Shown here piece after piece: positions 45,162 to 52,623 of a stretch of DNA of 64,000 nucleotides. Position numbers and translations under genes: made by a program. Below the pieces are notes generated by a model that did not search any database, was not told the DNA's origin, and saw nothing but the letters and a program-made list of their open reading frames with translations. Within the stretch, counting starts at the first letter, position 1; each line of letters opens with the position of its first letter. Source of the DNA: Streptomyces sp. MUM 203J (GTDB lineage: Bacteria; Actinomycetota; Actinomycetes; Streptomycetales; Streptomycetaceae); the NCBI RefSeq assembly GCF_022414595.1, contig NZ_JADWYO010000026.1, forward strand, positions 1 to 64,000. Reading direction: 5' to 3'.

Positions 45162-45179
45162 GCTGACATCCGGCTGACG
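45162..45179 (-). promoter_or_regulatory. SARP-like direct repeat upstream of the lipid-kinase-like gene
   Basis: Plus strand GCTGACA-TCCG-GCTGACG: two heptamers with a 4-bp spacer (11-bp period), 108 nt upstream of ATG 45054. Read on the gene's strand the core is GTCAG. The same core and period occur at four other sites in the cluster. Confidence 0.5.
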
Positions 45180-45199
45180 TGGCGGGACATGCCTCGGCG

Positions 45200-46030
45200 T
45201 CACTCCTTGGCGAAGGCCAGAAGGTCCGCGTTGAGACGCTCGGCGTGGGTGGCGAACAGGCCGTGGGCCGCGCCCTCGTACGGGAGGAACCGGCTGCCGG
45301 GGACCAGCTCGGCGGTGCGGGCACCGCACAGCGCGTACGGGGCGCCGAGGTCCGCCGTGCCGTGGACCACCAGTGTGGGCAGGCGCAGCGCGGCCGTCTC
45401 GGCGCGCTGGTCCGTCGTGAACAGGGTGCGGAAGACCTCCAGTCCGGCTCGAGGTGAGGTGTCCATGCACAGGTGCACCAGCCACCGGGCGAACTCCTCC
45501 GACACCGGCAGGTCGTCCGGGTCGGCGTCCGGGCCGCCGAAGAAGGGCGCGGTCAGGGCGCCGAGGAAGGCCGCCCGGTCCTTCCGGATGGCGGCGGTCA
45601 CCTCGTCGAGGACCGCCGGGTCGAGTCCGTCCGGATGGTCCGGGGCCCGCATGAGGTACGGGGTCGTCGAGGCCACCAGGGCCAGCTTCGCGACCCGCCC
45701 GGTCCCGTACCCGGACAGGTACCGTACGGCCTCGCCGCCGCCGACCGCGTAGCCGACCAGCAGCGCGTCGCGTACGTCGAGACGCTCCAGCAGGTCCGCG
45801 AGGTCGGCGGCGAGGGTGTCGTAGTCGTAGCCGGTCCAGGGCCTGTCCGAGCGCCCGCAGCCGCGCCGGTCGTAGGTGACGCAGCGCAGCCCGTGTCCGG
45901 CGAGGAACGGTGCCTGGTACTCCCACATGCGGGAGTCGGTCATGGCGGCGCCGAGCAGGACCACCGCGGGACCGTCGCCCCAGTCGGTGTAGTGCAGCCG
46001 GGTGCCGTCCCGGGTGGTCGTGTACGGCAT
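45200..46030 (-). CDS. Alpha/beta-hydrolase fold protein with Ala at the nucleophile position
   Basis: A 276-residue protein resembling cofactor-free haloperoxidases/esterases: RDGTRLHYTDWGDGPAVVLLGAAM, YDRRGCGRSDRPWTGYDYDTLAADLADLLERLDVRDALLVG, then the nucleophile elbow. The expected GxSxGG reads GYAVGGG: codon 95 is GCG (Ala) at plus 45746-45748. The late Asp (VVHGTADLGAP) and His (GAAHGLF) of the triad remain. The Ser-based hydrolase or perhydrolase reaction should therefore be impossible. It may act as a Ser-independent catalyst (cyclase, decarboxylase), a binding protein, or be decaying. It is 36 nt from the MFS gene, in the same operon. Confidence 0.85.
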   Translation of the reverse strand: MPYTTTRDGTRLHYTDWGDGPAVVLLGAAMTDSRMWEYQAPFLAGHGLRCVTYDRRGCGRSDRPWTGYDYDTLAADLADLLERLDVRDALLVGYAVGGGEAVRYLSGYGTGRVAKLALVASTTPYLMRAPDHPDGLDPAVLDEVTAAIRKDRAAFLGALTAPFFGGPDADPDDLPVSEEFARWLVHLCMDTSPRAGLEVFRTLFTTDQRAETAALRLPTLVVHGTADLGAPYALCGARTAELVPGSRFLPYEGAAHGLFATHAERLNADLLAFAKE

Positions 46031-46066
46031 GGCGGGGGCCTCCTGACGTGGTGGGGGTCCCGGCGG

Positions 46067-47560
46067 TCAGGGCCGGGCGGCGGCGCGGCCGGGTGCCAGC
46101 AGCACCAGTGCGGCGGCGAGGACCCCCAGGGCGATCAGCGGGACGAGGGTGAGGGAGAACGCGTGCGGGTAGGCGTCCGCCGCGCCGCCCGCGAGCGCGG
46201 GGAAGAAGACCGTGCCGGCGATGGCCACACCGACGGCGGCACCGCCCTCCTGGGCGGTGTTGAGCAGCCCGGACGCGGAGGCGGCGTGCTCGCCCGCCGC
46301 GCCGCCCAGCACCAGGTTGGTCAGCGGACCCGTGGTGAGGCCCATGCCGACCCCGGCGACCAGCAGCAGCGGCAGCAGCCACAGCACGCTGCCGCTGGTG
46401 CCGAGCGTGTCGGCGGTCAGGGCGAGGGCCCCGTACCCGGCCGCGAGGACCAGCGGGCCGACGGCCACGCGGCGGGCGGTCACGGTCGCGGCGAGCCGCG
46501 CCGAGCCGATGGAGGCGCCGAAGTAGCCCGCGCCCACGGCCAGGAAGAGCAGACCGGACTCCAGCGGGCTCAGGCCCCGGCCGAGCTGGAGGTAGAGGGC
46601 CAGGATGAAGAAGAACGAGCCCATGGCGAGGAAGTACACGACCGTCGCGGTGAGCCCCACCGAGAACAGCCGCACCCGGAACAGCGACGGCTCGATCAGC
46701 GGCCCCCGGTCGGCGGCGGCGCGCCTGCGCAGGTGCAGGACGGTCACCGCGAGCAGCACGGCCGCGCCCGCGAGGCACTCCCACACCCACACCGGCCAGC
46801 CCCGCTCCTGCCCTTCGAGCAGCGCGAACACCAGGAGCCCCAGGGACGCGGTGACCAGCAGCGCGCCCACCAGGTCCAGGCGGGCGCCCGCGCCTCGGGA
46901 CTCCGGGATCGTCCGGCGGACGAAGGCCAGGGAGACCAGGCACAGCGGGATGTTGATGAGGAAGATGGTCCGCCAGCTCATCCCCGCCAGGTCGACGGTG
47001 ATGAGCGCGCCTCCGATGAACTGGCCGAAGACTCCGGCCAGTCCGATCACCAGGCCGTACACGTTGAAGGCGCGGTCGCGGGCGGGACCGGTGTAGACGG
47101 TGCCGATGATGCCGAGGACCTGCGGCACCAGCAGCGCGGCCCCGGCGCCCTGGGCGATCCGGGCGACGATCAGGACGTCCGCCGTGCCCGCGAAGCTGCA
47201 CGCGGCCGAGGCGAGCATGAACACGGCCATGCCCAGGGCGAACATCCTCCGGCGGCCGTACAGGTCGCCCAGCCGGCCGCCCGTGATCAGGCCCGCGGTG
47301 AAGGCGACGCCGTAGCCGACGATGACCATCTGGGCCTGTGCGGAGGTGGCGTGGAGGTCCGCCTGGATGGCGGGGATCGCCACGTTGGCGATGAAGAAGT
47401 CGAGCACCGTGATGAAGGTGCCCACCAGCACCACGATCAGGGCCCCGGCGGAGGGCGTACCGGCCGAGGGGGCGGCGGCCGGTGCGCTGTCCGGTGCCGC
47501 CCCGCCCGTCCCTTCGCCCTGCCCTTCGGCGAGGACGCGCGGACGTGCTTCAGAAGTCAT
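46067..47560 (-). CDS. MFS drug-efflux transporter, DHA2 (14-TM) type
   Basis: A 497-residue membrane protein. After a ~38-residue Ala/Pro-rich cytoplasmic head come ~14 hydrophobic segments. DHA2 landmarks: GTFITVLDFFIANVAIPAIQADL in TM1, GGRLGDLYGRRRMFALG (motif A), RIAQGAGAALLVPQ in TM4 and GQFIGGALITVD (motif C-like) in TM5. The likely role is proton-driven export of the cluster product, also giving self-resistance. It lies 41 nt downstream of the P450 gene and 36 nt upstream of the hydrolase-like gene. Confidence 0.92.
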   Translation of the reverse strand: MTSEARPRVLAEGQGEGTGGAAPDSAPAAAPSAGTPSAGALIVVLVGTFITVLDFFIANVAIPAIQADLHATSAQAQMVIVGYGVAFTAGLITGGRLGDLYGRRRMFALGMAVFMLASAACSFAGTADVLIVARIAQGAGAALLVPQVLGIIGTVYTGPARDRAFNVYGLVIGLAGVFGQFIGGALITVDLAGMSWRTIFLINIPLCLVSLAFVRRTIPESRGAGARLDLVGALLVTASLGLLVFALLEGQERGWPVWVWECLAGAAVLLAVTVLHLRRRAAADRGPLIEPSLFRVRLFSVGLTATVVYFLAMGSFFFILALYLQLGRGLSPLESGLLFLAVGAGYFGASIGSARLAATVTARRVAVGPLVLAAGYGALALTADTLGTSGSVLWLLPLLLVAGVGMGLTTGPLTNLVLGGAAGEHAASASGLLNTAQEGGAAVGVAIAGTVFFPALAGGAADAYPHAFSLTLVPLIALGVLAAALVLLAPGRAAARP

Positions 47561-47601
47561 GACGACCCCTCATTCATGAGCTCTTCCAATGGTCGTGCCC
47601 G

Positions 47602-48810
47602 TCACCAGGTCACGGGCAGGTGGGTCACCCCGTGGAAGACGGTGTCCCGGCGGAACACCGTCCGGGGGTCGGCCGCCAGCCGCAGGGACGGGAAGCGCCG
47701 GAGCAGGGAGCGCAGCGACAGCTCCATCTCCAGCCGGGCCAGGGGGGCGCCCTGGCAGTAGTGCGGGCCGTAGCCCCACTGGAGGTGGCCGCCGGTGTCG
47801 CGGTGCGGGTCGATCCGGTGGGGGCAGCGGAACACGGTCTCGTCGTGGTTGCCGGCGGGCACGGAGATGACCACCGCGTCGCCCTTGGAGACCTGCACGC
47901 CGCCCAGTTCGAGGTCCTCGACGGCCAGCCGGACCATCGCGTCCTGCGAGATCGACCAGTAGCGCATCGACTCCTCGATGAACTTCGGTATGAGCGCGCC
48001 GTCGTCGGCGGCGACCTGGGCGCGCAGGGTGTCGTCACGGAGCAGGGCAAGGATGTTGAGGGCGATCTGGTTGGTGGTCGTCTCGTGTCCGGCGACCAGC
48101 ACCAGGCGGGCGATGCCGACGAGTTCGTCGAGGGTGAGGGCACCGGTCGCGTGGTGGTTCACGGCGAGTCGGCTGATCAGGTCGTCCCCGGGGGCCTCCA
48201 GCTTGCGCAGGGCCAGTTTGGCGAGGTACTCCGACATCTCGACGAACGCCGCCTGGGAGACGGCCGGGTCCTCCTGGGAGATGGTGACCCGGGTCTTCTC
48301 GATGAAGAACGGCGAGTCCTCGTCCGGGACGCCGAGCAGCCGGGCGATGACGAGGGTGGGGAGCGTACGGGAGAACGCGGCGTGCAGGTCCGCGGGCTGC
48401 GGCAGTTCCGCGAAGCCGTCGAGCAGCTCGTCGACCAGTCGCTGGACCGGTGCGCGGAGCTTCTTGACGCGACGCGCGGTGAACTCGGTCTGGATCATGC
48501 CGCGCAGGCGGGCGTGCTCGGGATCGTCGAGCCGGAGGAAGGAGCTGGGGTTGCCACCGGGCGGCACCTGGATGCGTACCGGGGCGCCGGGCAGCCGCTC
48601 GTCGGCGCTCAGTCTGGGGTCCGCGAGGGCCTGCCGGACATCGGCGTACCGGGTCACCAGCCAGGCCAGGCGGGACTCGGCGGTGCCCTCCGGGATGCGG
48701 ACGACGCAGGGCGGGGCGGTGCGGAGCTGTGCGAGGACCGGCGGCGGGTCGCCTGCGGGGGTCCTGGCGAAAGGCCAGTCAAGGACGGTGGTGTGGTCCG
48801 AGAGTGCCAT
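47602..48810 (-). CDS. Cytochrome P450
   Basis: A 402-residue bacterial P450. ATG 48810 is preceded by GGAGG at 7 nt; the longer frame reaching 49908 is a shadow of the thioesterase gene. The I-helix is VLVAGHETTTNQI, the ExxR motif lies in FIEESMRYWS, and the heme loop is WGYGPHYCQGAPLARLE. The usual Phe seven residues before the Cys is Trp here, and a Gln follows the Cys, small departures near the heme. PGGNPSSFLRLDDPEHARLRGMIQTEFTARRVKKL is the family N-terminal block. It probably hydroxylates or desaturates the polyketide; electron partners are not in the window. Its promoter region carries two pairs of SARP-like repeats. Confidence 0.94.
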   Translation of the reverse strand: MALSDHTTVLDWPFARTPAGDPPPVLAQLRTAPPCVVRIPEGTAESRLAWLVTRYADVRQALADPRLSADERLPGAPVRIQVPPGGNPSSFLRLDDPEHARLRGMIQTEFTARRVKKLRAPVQRLVDELLDGFAELPQPADLHAAFSRTLPTLVIARLLGVPDEDSPFFIEKTRVTISQEDPAVSQAAFVEMSEYLAKLALRKLEAPGDDLISRLAVNHHATGALTLDELVGIARLVLVAGHETTTNQIALNILALLRDDTLRAQVAADDGALIPKFIEESMRYWSISQDAMVRLAVEDLELGGVQVSKGDAVVISVPAGNHDETVFRCPHRIDPHRDTGGHLQWGYGPHYCQGAPLARLEMELSLRSLLRRFPSLRLAADPRTVFRRDTVFHGVTHLPVTW

Positions 48811-48875
48811 TGCTTGTCCTCCACGGGGGTTGGGGAGACCGCCCGTCGACTCTCCCCGACCGCGCGGACGCGGCC

Positions 48876-48951
48876 CTGACGCGTGACTGACGCGCCCGCC
48901 CGGGCCCTGCCGGATGCCACTGTCCCGCACGGCGCTGACACGGCGCTGACA
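48876..48951 (-). promoter_or_regulatory. Two SARP-like direct-repeat pairs upstream of the P450 operon
   Basis: Plus strand CTGACGC-GTGA-CTGACGC (48876-48893) and GCTGACA-CGGC-GCTGACA (48934-48951). Both pairs have a 7+4 bp (11-bp) period and share the CTGAC core. They lie 66-141 nt upstream of the P450 ATG. Confidence 0.55.
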
Positions 48952-48966
48952 CGTGCGGGCCGCGGT

Positions 48967-49060
48967 TGTCCCTCCCCTGCCCCGTCCCTTCCCGGACCGG
49001 GGGCGGCGCCCCGAACCCCCGCTCCTCAGGCGCCGGAGGGGGTCCGGGGACGCACGTCCC
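48967..49060. repeat. Streptomyces-type intergenic repeat with hairpin
   Basis: A C-rich then G-rich stretch (CCCCGAACCCCCGCTCCTCA near 49009, then GCGCCGGAGGGGGTCCGGGG) recognisable as the kind of short palindromic element scattered through Streptomyces intergenic DNA. The core hairpin pairs 49009-49020 with 49038-49049 with one mismatch. It may terminate the thioesterase transcript before the P450 promoter. Confidence 0.5.
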
Positions 49061-49094
49061 GAGTCCCGGTGGGGGAAGGAACCGCCGGGGGCTC

Positions 49095-49892
49095 CTACCG
49101 CCCCGTCGCGAACCGTCGCAGCCGCGCCGCGAAGTGAGCTGTCACGGACTGGGCGTGGGCGTCGATGTAGAAGTGGCCGCCCTGGTACTCGCTGTGCCCC
49201 AGGTACGACGGGCTGCGGCCCGCCCAGTGGGTCATCGCGTCGGGGTGTTCCTGGAGCGGGTCGGAGCGTCCGCCGTAGGAGGCCAGGGGGCAGGTGACCG
49301 CGCCGCCGTCGTCGACGTACTGTGCGGCGACCCGCAGGTCGGCGCGGAGCGCGGGGACGACCAGGGCCAGCATCTCGGGGTTGTCGTAGATCTCGGCCGG
49401 GAAGGAGCCCAGCTTCTTTATCCACTCGATGAGCTCGGGCTCCGGCATCCGGCTCTGCTCCTCGGTCGGCTGGAAGAAGCCCTGGGGCGACCAGCCGGAC
49501 ATGCCGATCAGCGCGGGCGACGGCCCGCCCTCCGCCTCCATCCGCAGGGTCAGCCGAAAGGCGAGCTGCGCCCCCAGACAGTGGCCGAAGAAGGCGAAGG
49601 GGCGGTCGTCCAGGTCGTTCAGCACCGCGTCGTGCAGCGCGTCGACCAACGGGTCGAACTCCTCGAACGTGGGTTCCTCGCGCCGGTTGTGACGGCCCGG
49701 CAGGGTGACGGCCTGGGGGGCGATCCCGGGCGGGAGGAGGCGTTCCCAGTCGCGGTAGATGATGGCCCCGCTGCCCGCGTGCGGCAGCAGGAAGAGCCGT
49801 ACCGTCGCGTCGGGCGAGGGCTCGGCGGGGTGGAACCACTGGCCGGCGCTGGACATCTCCCGGCCGAGCGCGGCACTGGTCGTGATGGTCAC
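49095..49892 (-). CDS. Type II thioesterase with Cys nucleophile
   Basis: A 265-residue alpha/beta-hydrolase of the editing-thioesterase type found with PKS/NRPS systems. FLLPHAGSGAIIYRDWERLLPPGIAPQAVTLPGRHNRREEP is the family N-terminal block. The nucleophile elbow is FFGHCLGAQLAF: residue 105 is Cys (TGT at 49578-49580) where GHSMGA is normal. Asp (GGRSDPLQ) and His (QGGHFYIDAH) complete the triad. Its role would be removing stalled or wrong acyl groups from carrier proteins, or off-loading. GTG 49892 overlaps the stop of the upstream fusion gene as GTGA, so translation is coupled and the start is well supported. Confidence 0.92.
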   Translation of the reverse strand: MTITTSAALGREMSSAGQWFHPAEPSPDATVRLFLLPHAGSGAIIYRDWERLLPPGIAPQAVTLPGRHNRREEPTFEEFDPLVDALHDAVLNDLDDRPFAFFGHCLGAQLAFRLTLRMEAEGGPSPALIGMSGWSPQGFFQPTEEQSRMPEPELIEWIKKLGSFPAEIYDNPEMLALVVPALRADLRVAAQYVDDGGAVTCPLASYGGRSDPLQEHPDAMTHWAGRSPSYLGHSEYQGGHFYIDAHAQSVTAHFAARLRRFATGR

Positions 49893-52609
49893 GGTCGTGT
49901 ACTCCCAACGGTGGTGGACGGGCCGAGCGCGCGCACCGCGGGCAGCAGCACCTCGGCGATCTCCTTCAGCTGCGGTTCCGGGTCGAGCGAGCCGACCCGG
50001 ATGACCAGGTGCCGGGCGCCCGCCCGGACATAGCCGCCGAGCCACTCGGCGCAGCTCTCGGCGCTGCCCCAGCCGTAGGCCTGGATGGCCGACATCTGCT
50101 CCAGGGAGCGGCCGTAGTAGTGGCTGATGTAGTGCTCCAGCTCGGCGCGGGCCGCGGCGCGGCTGCTGTTGACGGTGACGGTCGCGTACAGCGCGGGGGT
50201 GACCGCGCCGGGGCCGCGCCCGGCCTCGTCCGCGAGTCTGGCGATGCGGGCCCAGGCCCTCCCGTACGCCTCGCTGTCCGGCAGGAACGGCAGCCAGCCG
50301 TCGTACAGCGCGGCGACGCGGGCGAGGACCTTGGGGGTGTCGCTGCCCGCCAGCCACAGCGGCGGGCCGCCGGGGACGGCGGGGGCGGGGAGCCGGTCCA
50401 GGCGCTCGGCCTGCCAGTGCCTGCCGTGGAAGGCGGTGGGGGCGCCGTCCTCCCCGGAGCGCCAGGCGGTACGCCACAGCGCGGCGATCTCGTCGAGGCG
50501 GCCGGCCCGCCCGGCGAAGGAGGCGCCGACGGAGGCGAACTCCTCCTCGGTCTCCGGCATGGGGAAGCCCGAGCCCAGGCCCAGGACGAGCCGGCCGGCC
50601 GCGACATGGCTGAGGCCGGCCAGCATGTTGGCGCCGATCAGCGGGTGGCGCAGGGCGGGGGTGAGTGCGGCGGTGCCGACAGTGATGCGCCGGGTGGCCG
50701 CGGCGGCGGCCGAGAGGACGACGAGCGGGTCCAGCCGGGGGCGGGCGGTCAGGGAGTCCCCGGCCCACAGCGAGTCGAACCCGAGTTCCTCGGCCCGCCG
50801 CGCGAAGTCGAGCAGGGGGGAGGCGGCGTAGGCGCCGCTGATGGCCTGCTCCCGGGTCGGCAGCAGCACGCCGATGCGCAGGGCCCCGTCGTGGGGCGTC
50901 TCGCGGAGGGTCGCGGACATGTCTTCTCCTCGGTCTCGTCGGACACGCCTCTCCGTCGGGCCGCCTCCCGCCTCCGGCCGGCCGCCGGGCGTGCTCGCGC
51001 CCGGCGGCGTCAGCTGCGCGTCCGCCGCCCCGCCGTCCGGGCCGGACGCCGTCTCCTGGAGGCGGTCACGGACCGCGCGGCGGAGGATCTTGCCGCTCGG
51101 GTTGCGGGGGAGGTCCCGCATCACGTGGTAGGCGCAGGGGATCTTGTAGTCGGCCAGGCGGCCCCGCAGGGACAGCATCAGTTCGCGCGGGGTGACCCGG
51201 GTGCCGGGGCGCAGGACCACGCACGCGTGGACCGTCTCGCCCCACTGGGGGTCGGGGAGGCCCACCACCGCCACGTCGGCCACAGCCGGATGGGCGGCCA
51301 GTTCCTTCTCGACCTCGGCCGGGTAGATGTTCTGGCCGGCCACGATGATCGTGTCGTTGATGCGGTCGCACAGGTGGACGTATCCGTCCGCGTCGAGGAA
51401 GCCCGCGTCGCCCATGTGCAGCCACTCCCCCACCAGGGCCGTCGCCGTGGCCTCGGGCAGGTTCCAGTAGCCGAGCATCCGGGAGGGGGCGCGCACGCAG
51501 ATCTGGCCGATCTCCCCGGGCGGCAGCTCCTCGCCGTCGGGGCCGACCACCTTCACCTCGTTGCCGGGGCAGGGGCGGCCGACCGAGGTGAGGACCGCGC
51601 TGTCCGGGCGGTGGTCCTCCGGCGGCAGGCACACCGCGACGCTGCCGGTCTCCGTGCTGGCGTAGATCTGGGCGAACTCGCAGCGGAACACCTCCAGGCA
51701 GCGTGCCAGCAGCGTCGGGGACATCGGTGCCGCCCCGTACGCGATCTTCCGCAGCGAGGCGAAGGCCTCCGGTCCCGCATCCCGCTCGCCCGCCATCATC
51801 TGGAGCATCGCGGGCGCCGCGAAGGTGATGGTGACGCCGTGCCGCCGGATCAGCCGCACCGCCTCCTGCGAGTCGAACTGCGGCATCACGACACTTGTCC
51901 CGCCCGCCGCGAACGTGTGCAGGAACCAGCCGATGCCCGCGATGCCGAAGCCCGGCAGCGAGATCAGGCTGACGTCCTCGGCCCGCCAGTCCAGCCAGGA
52001 GACTCCGTGCTCGCGCATCGCCGCGGGCAGGGTGAAGAAGCTGCGGTGGGCGAGGACCGCGCCCTTGGGCAGGCCGGTCGTGCCGCTCGTGTAGATCTGC
52101 ACGACCGGGTCGTCGGGGCCCGCGCTCAGCTCCAGGCCGGTGTCCGGGTGGCTCGCGTACCAGGCGGGCAGGCCCGCACGGGGGGCGGGTTCACCGTCCG
52201 GGTCGACACCGTCGTTGCGGATCACGGTCCGCAGGGACGGCAGCCGGGGCCGGACTCTGCCGAGCGTGTCCCAGAACTCGTCGTCCACGAAGGCCAGCAC
52301 CGCGCCGGAGTCGCTCAGGATGTGGTCGACCTCGCAGGAGGTCAGCCGCCAGTTGACCGGCACCAGCACCGCGCCCGCCATGGCACAGGCCAGGATGGTC
52401 AGGTAGTAGTTCTCGCCTTCACGGCCCAGGTAGGCGACCCGGTCGCCGCGCCGCACCCCGCTCGCGCGCAGGGCGTGGGCGGCCCGGTTGGCGTCCCGGT
52501 GCAGCTTGCCGTAGGTGGTGACCCGTCCCTCGCAGACGACCGCCGGATGGTCCGGGCGGCTCCCGGCGTGGGCCCGGGACGCATGGTTCAGTGTCCATGC
52601 CTCGCGCAT
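49889..52609 (-). CDS. Fusion: acyl-AMP/CoA ligase plus luciferase-like (LLM) flavin monooxygenase
   Basis: A single open frame of 906 residues. Residues 1-~515 are an ANL-superfamily adenylate-forming ligase: TYGKLHRDANRAAHAL, IYTSGTTGLPKGAVL (P-loop), YASTETGSVAV, the ATP-binding LHMGDAGFLDADGYVHLCDRINDTIIVAGQNIYP and the catalytic Lys in NPSGKILRR. A ~45-residue Pro/Gly/Arg-rich linker follows. Residues ~564-906 (MSATLRETPHDGALRIGVLLPTREQ...) are an LLM-family flavin monooxygenase: FDSLWAGDSLTARPRLDPLVVLSAAAAATRRITVGTAAL and LGLGSGFPMPETEEEF. No stop codon lies between them, but ATG 50920 with GAGGAGAAG upstream could also start a separate LLM protein. ATG 52609 has AGAGGAG upstream. Confidence 0.85.
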   Translation of the reverse strand: MREAWTLNHASRAHAGSRPDHPAVVCEGRVTTYGKLHRDANRAAHALRASGVRRGDRVAYLGREGENYYLTILACAMAGAVLVPVNWRLTSCEVDHILSDSGAVLAFVDDEFWDTLGRVRPRLPSLRTVIRNDGVDPDGEPAPRAGLPAWYASHPDTGLELSAGPDDPVVQIYTSGTTGLPKGAVLAHRSFFTLPAAMREHGVSWLDWRAEDVSLISLPGFGIAGIGWFLHTFAAGGTSVVMPQFDSQEAVRLIRRHGVTITFAAPAMLQMMAGERDAGPEAFASLRKIAYGAAPMSPTLLARCLEVFRCEFAQIYASTETGSVAVCLPPEDHRPDSAVLTSVGRPCPGNEVKVVGPDGEELPPGEIGQICVRAPSRMLGYWNLPEATATALVGEWLHMGDAGFLDADGYVHLCDRINDTIIVAGQNIYPAEVEKELAAHPAVADVAVVGLPDPQWGETVHACVVLRPGTRVTPRELMLSLRGRLADYKIPCAYHVMRDLPRNPSGKILRRAVRDRLQETASGPDGGAADAQLTPPGASTPGGRPEAGGGPTERRVRRDRGEDMSATLRETPHDGALRIGVLLPTREQAISGAYAASPLLDFARRAEELGFDSLWAGDSLTARPRLDPLVVLSAAAAATRRITVGTAALTPALRHPLIGANMLAGLSHVAAGRLVLGLGSGFPMPETEEEFASVGASFAGRAGRLDEIAALWRTAWRSGEDGAPTAFHGRHWQAERLDRLPAPAVPGGPPLWLAGSDTPKVLARVAALYDGWLPFLPDSEAYGRAWARIARLADEAGRGPGAVTPALYATVTVNSSRAAARAELEHYISHYYGRSLEQMSAIQAYGWGSAESCAEWLGGYVRAGARHLVIRVGSLDPEPQLKEIAEVLLPAVRALGPSTTVGSTRP

Positions 52610-52623
52610 CTCGTGCTCCTCTC

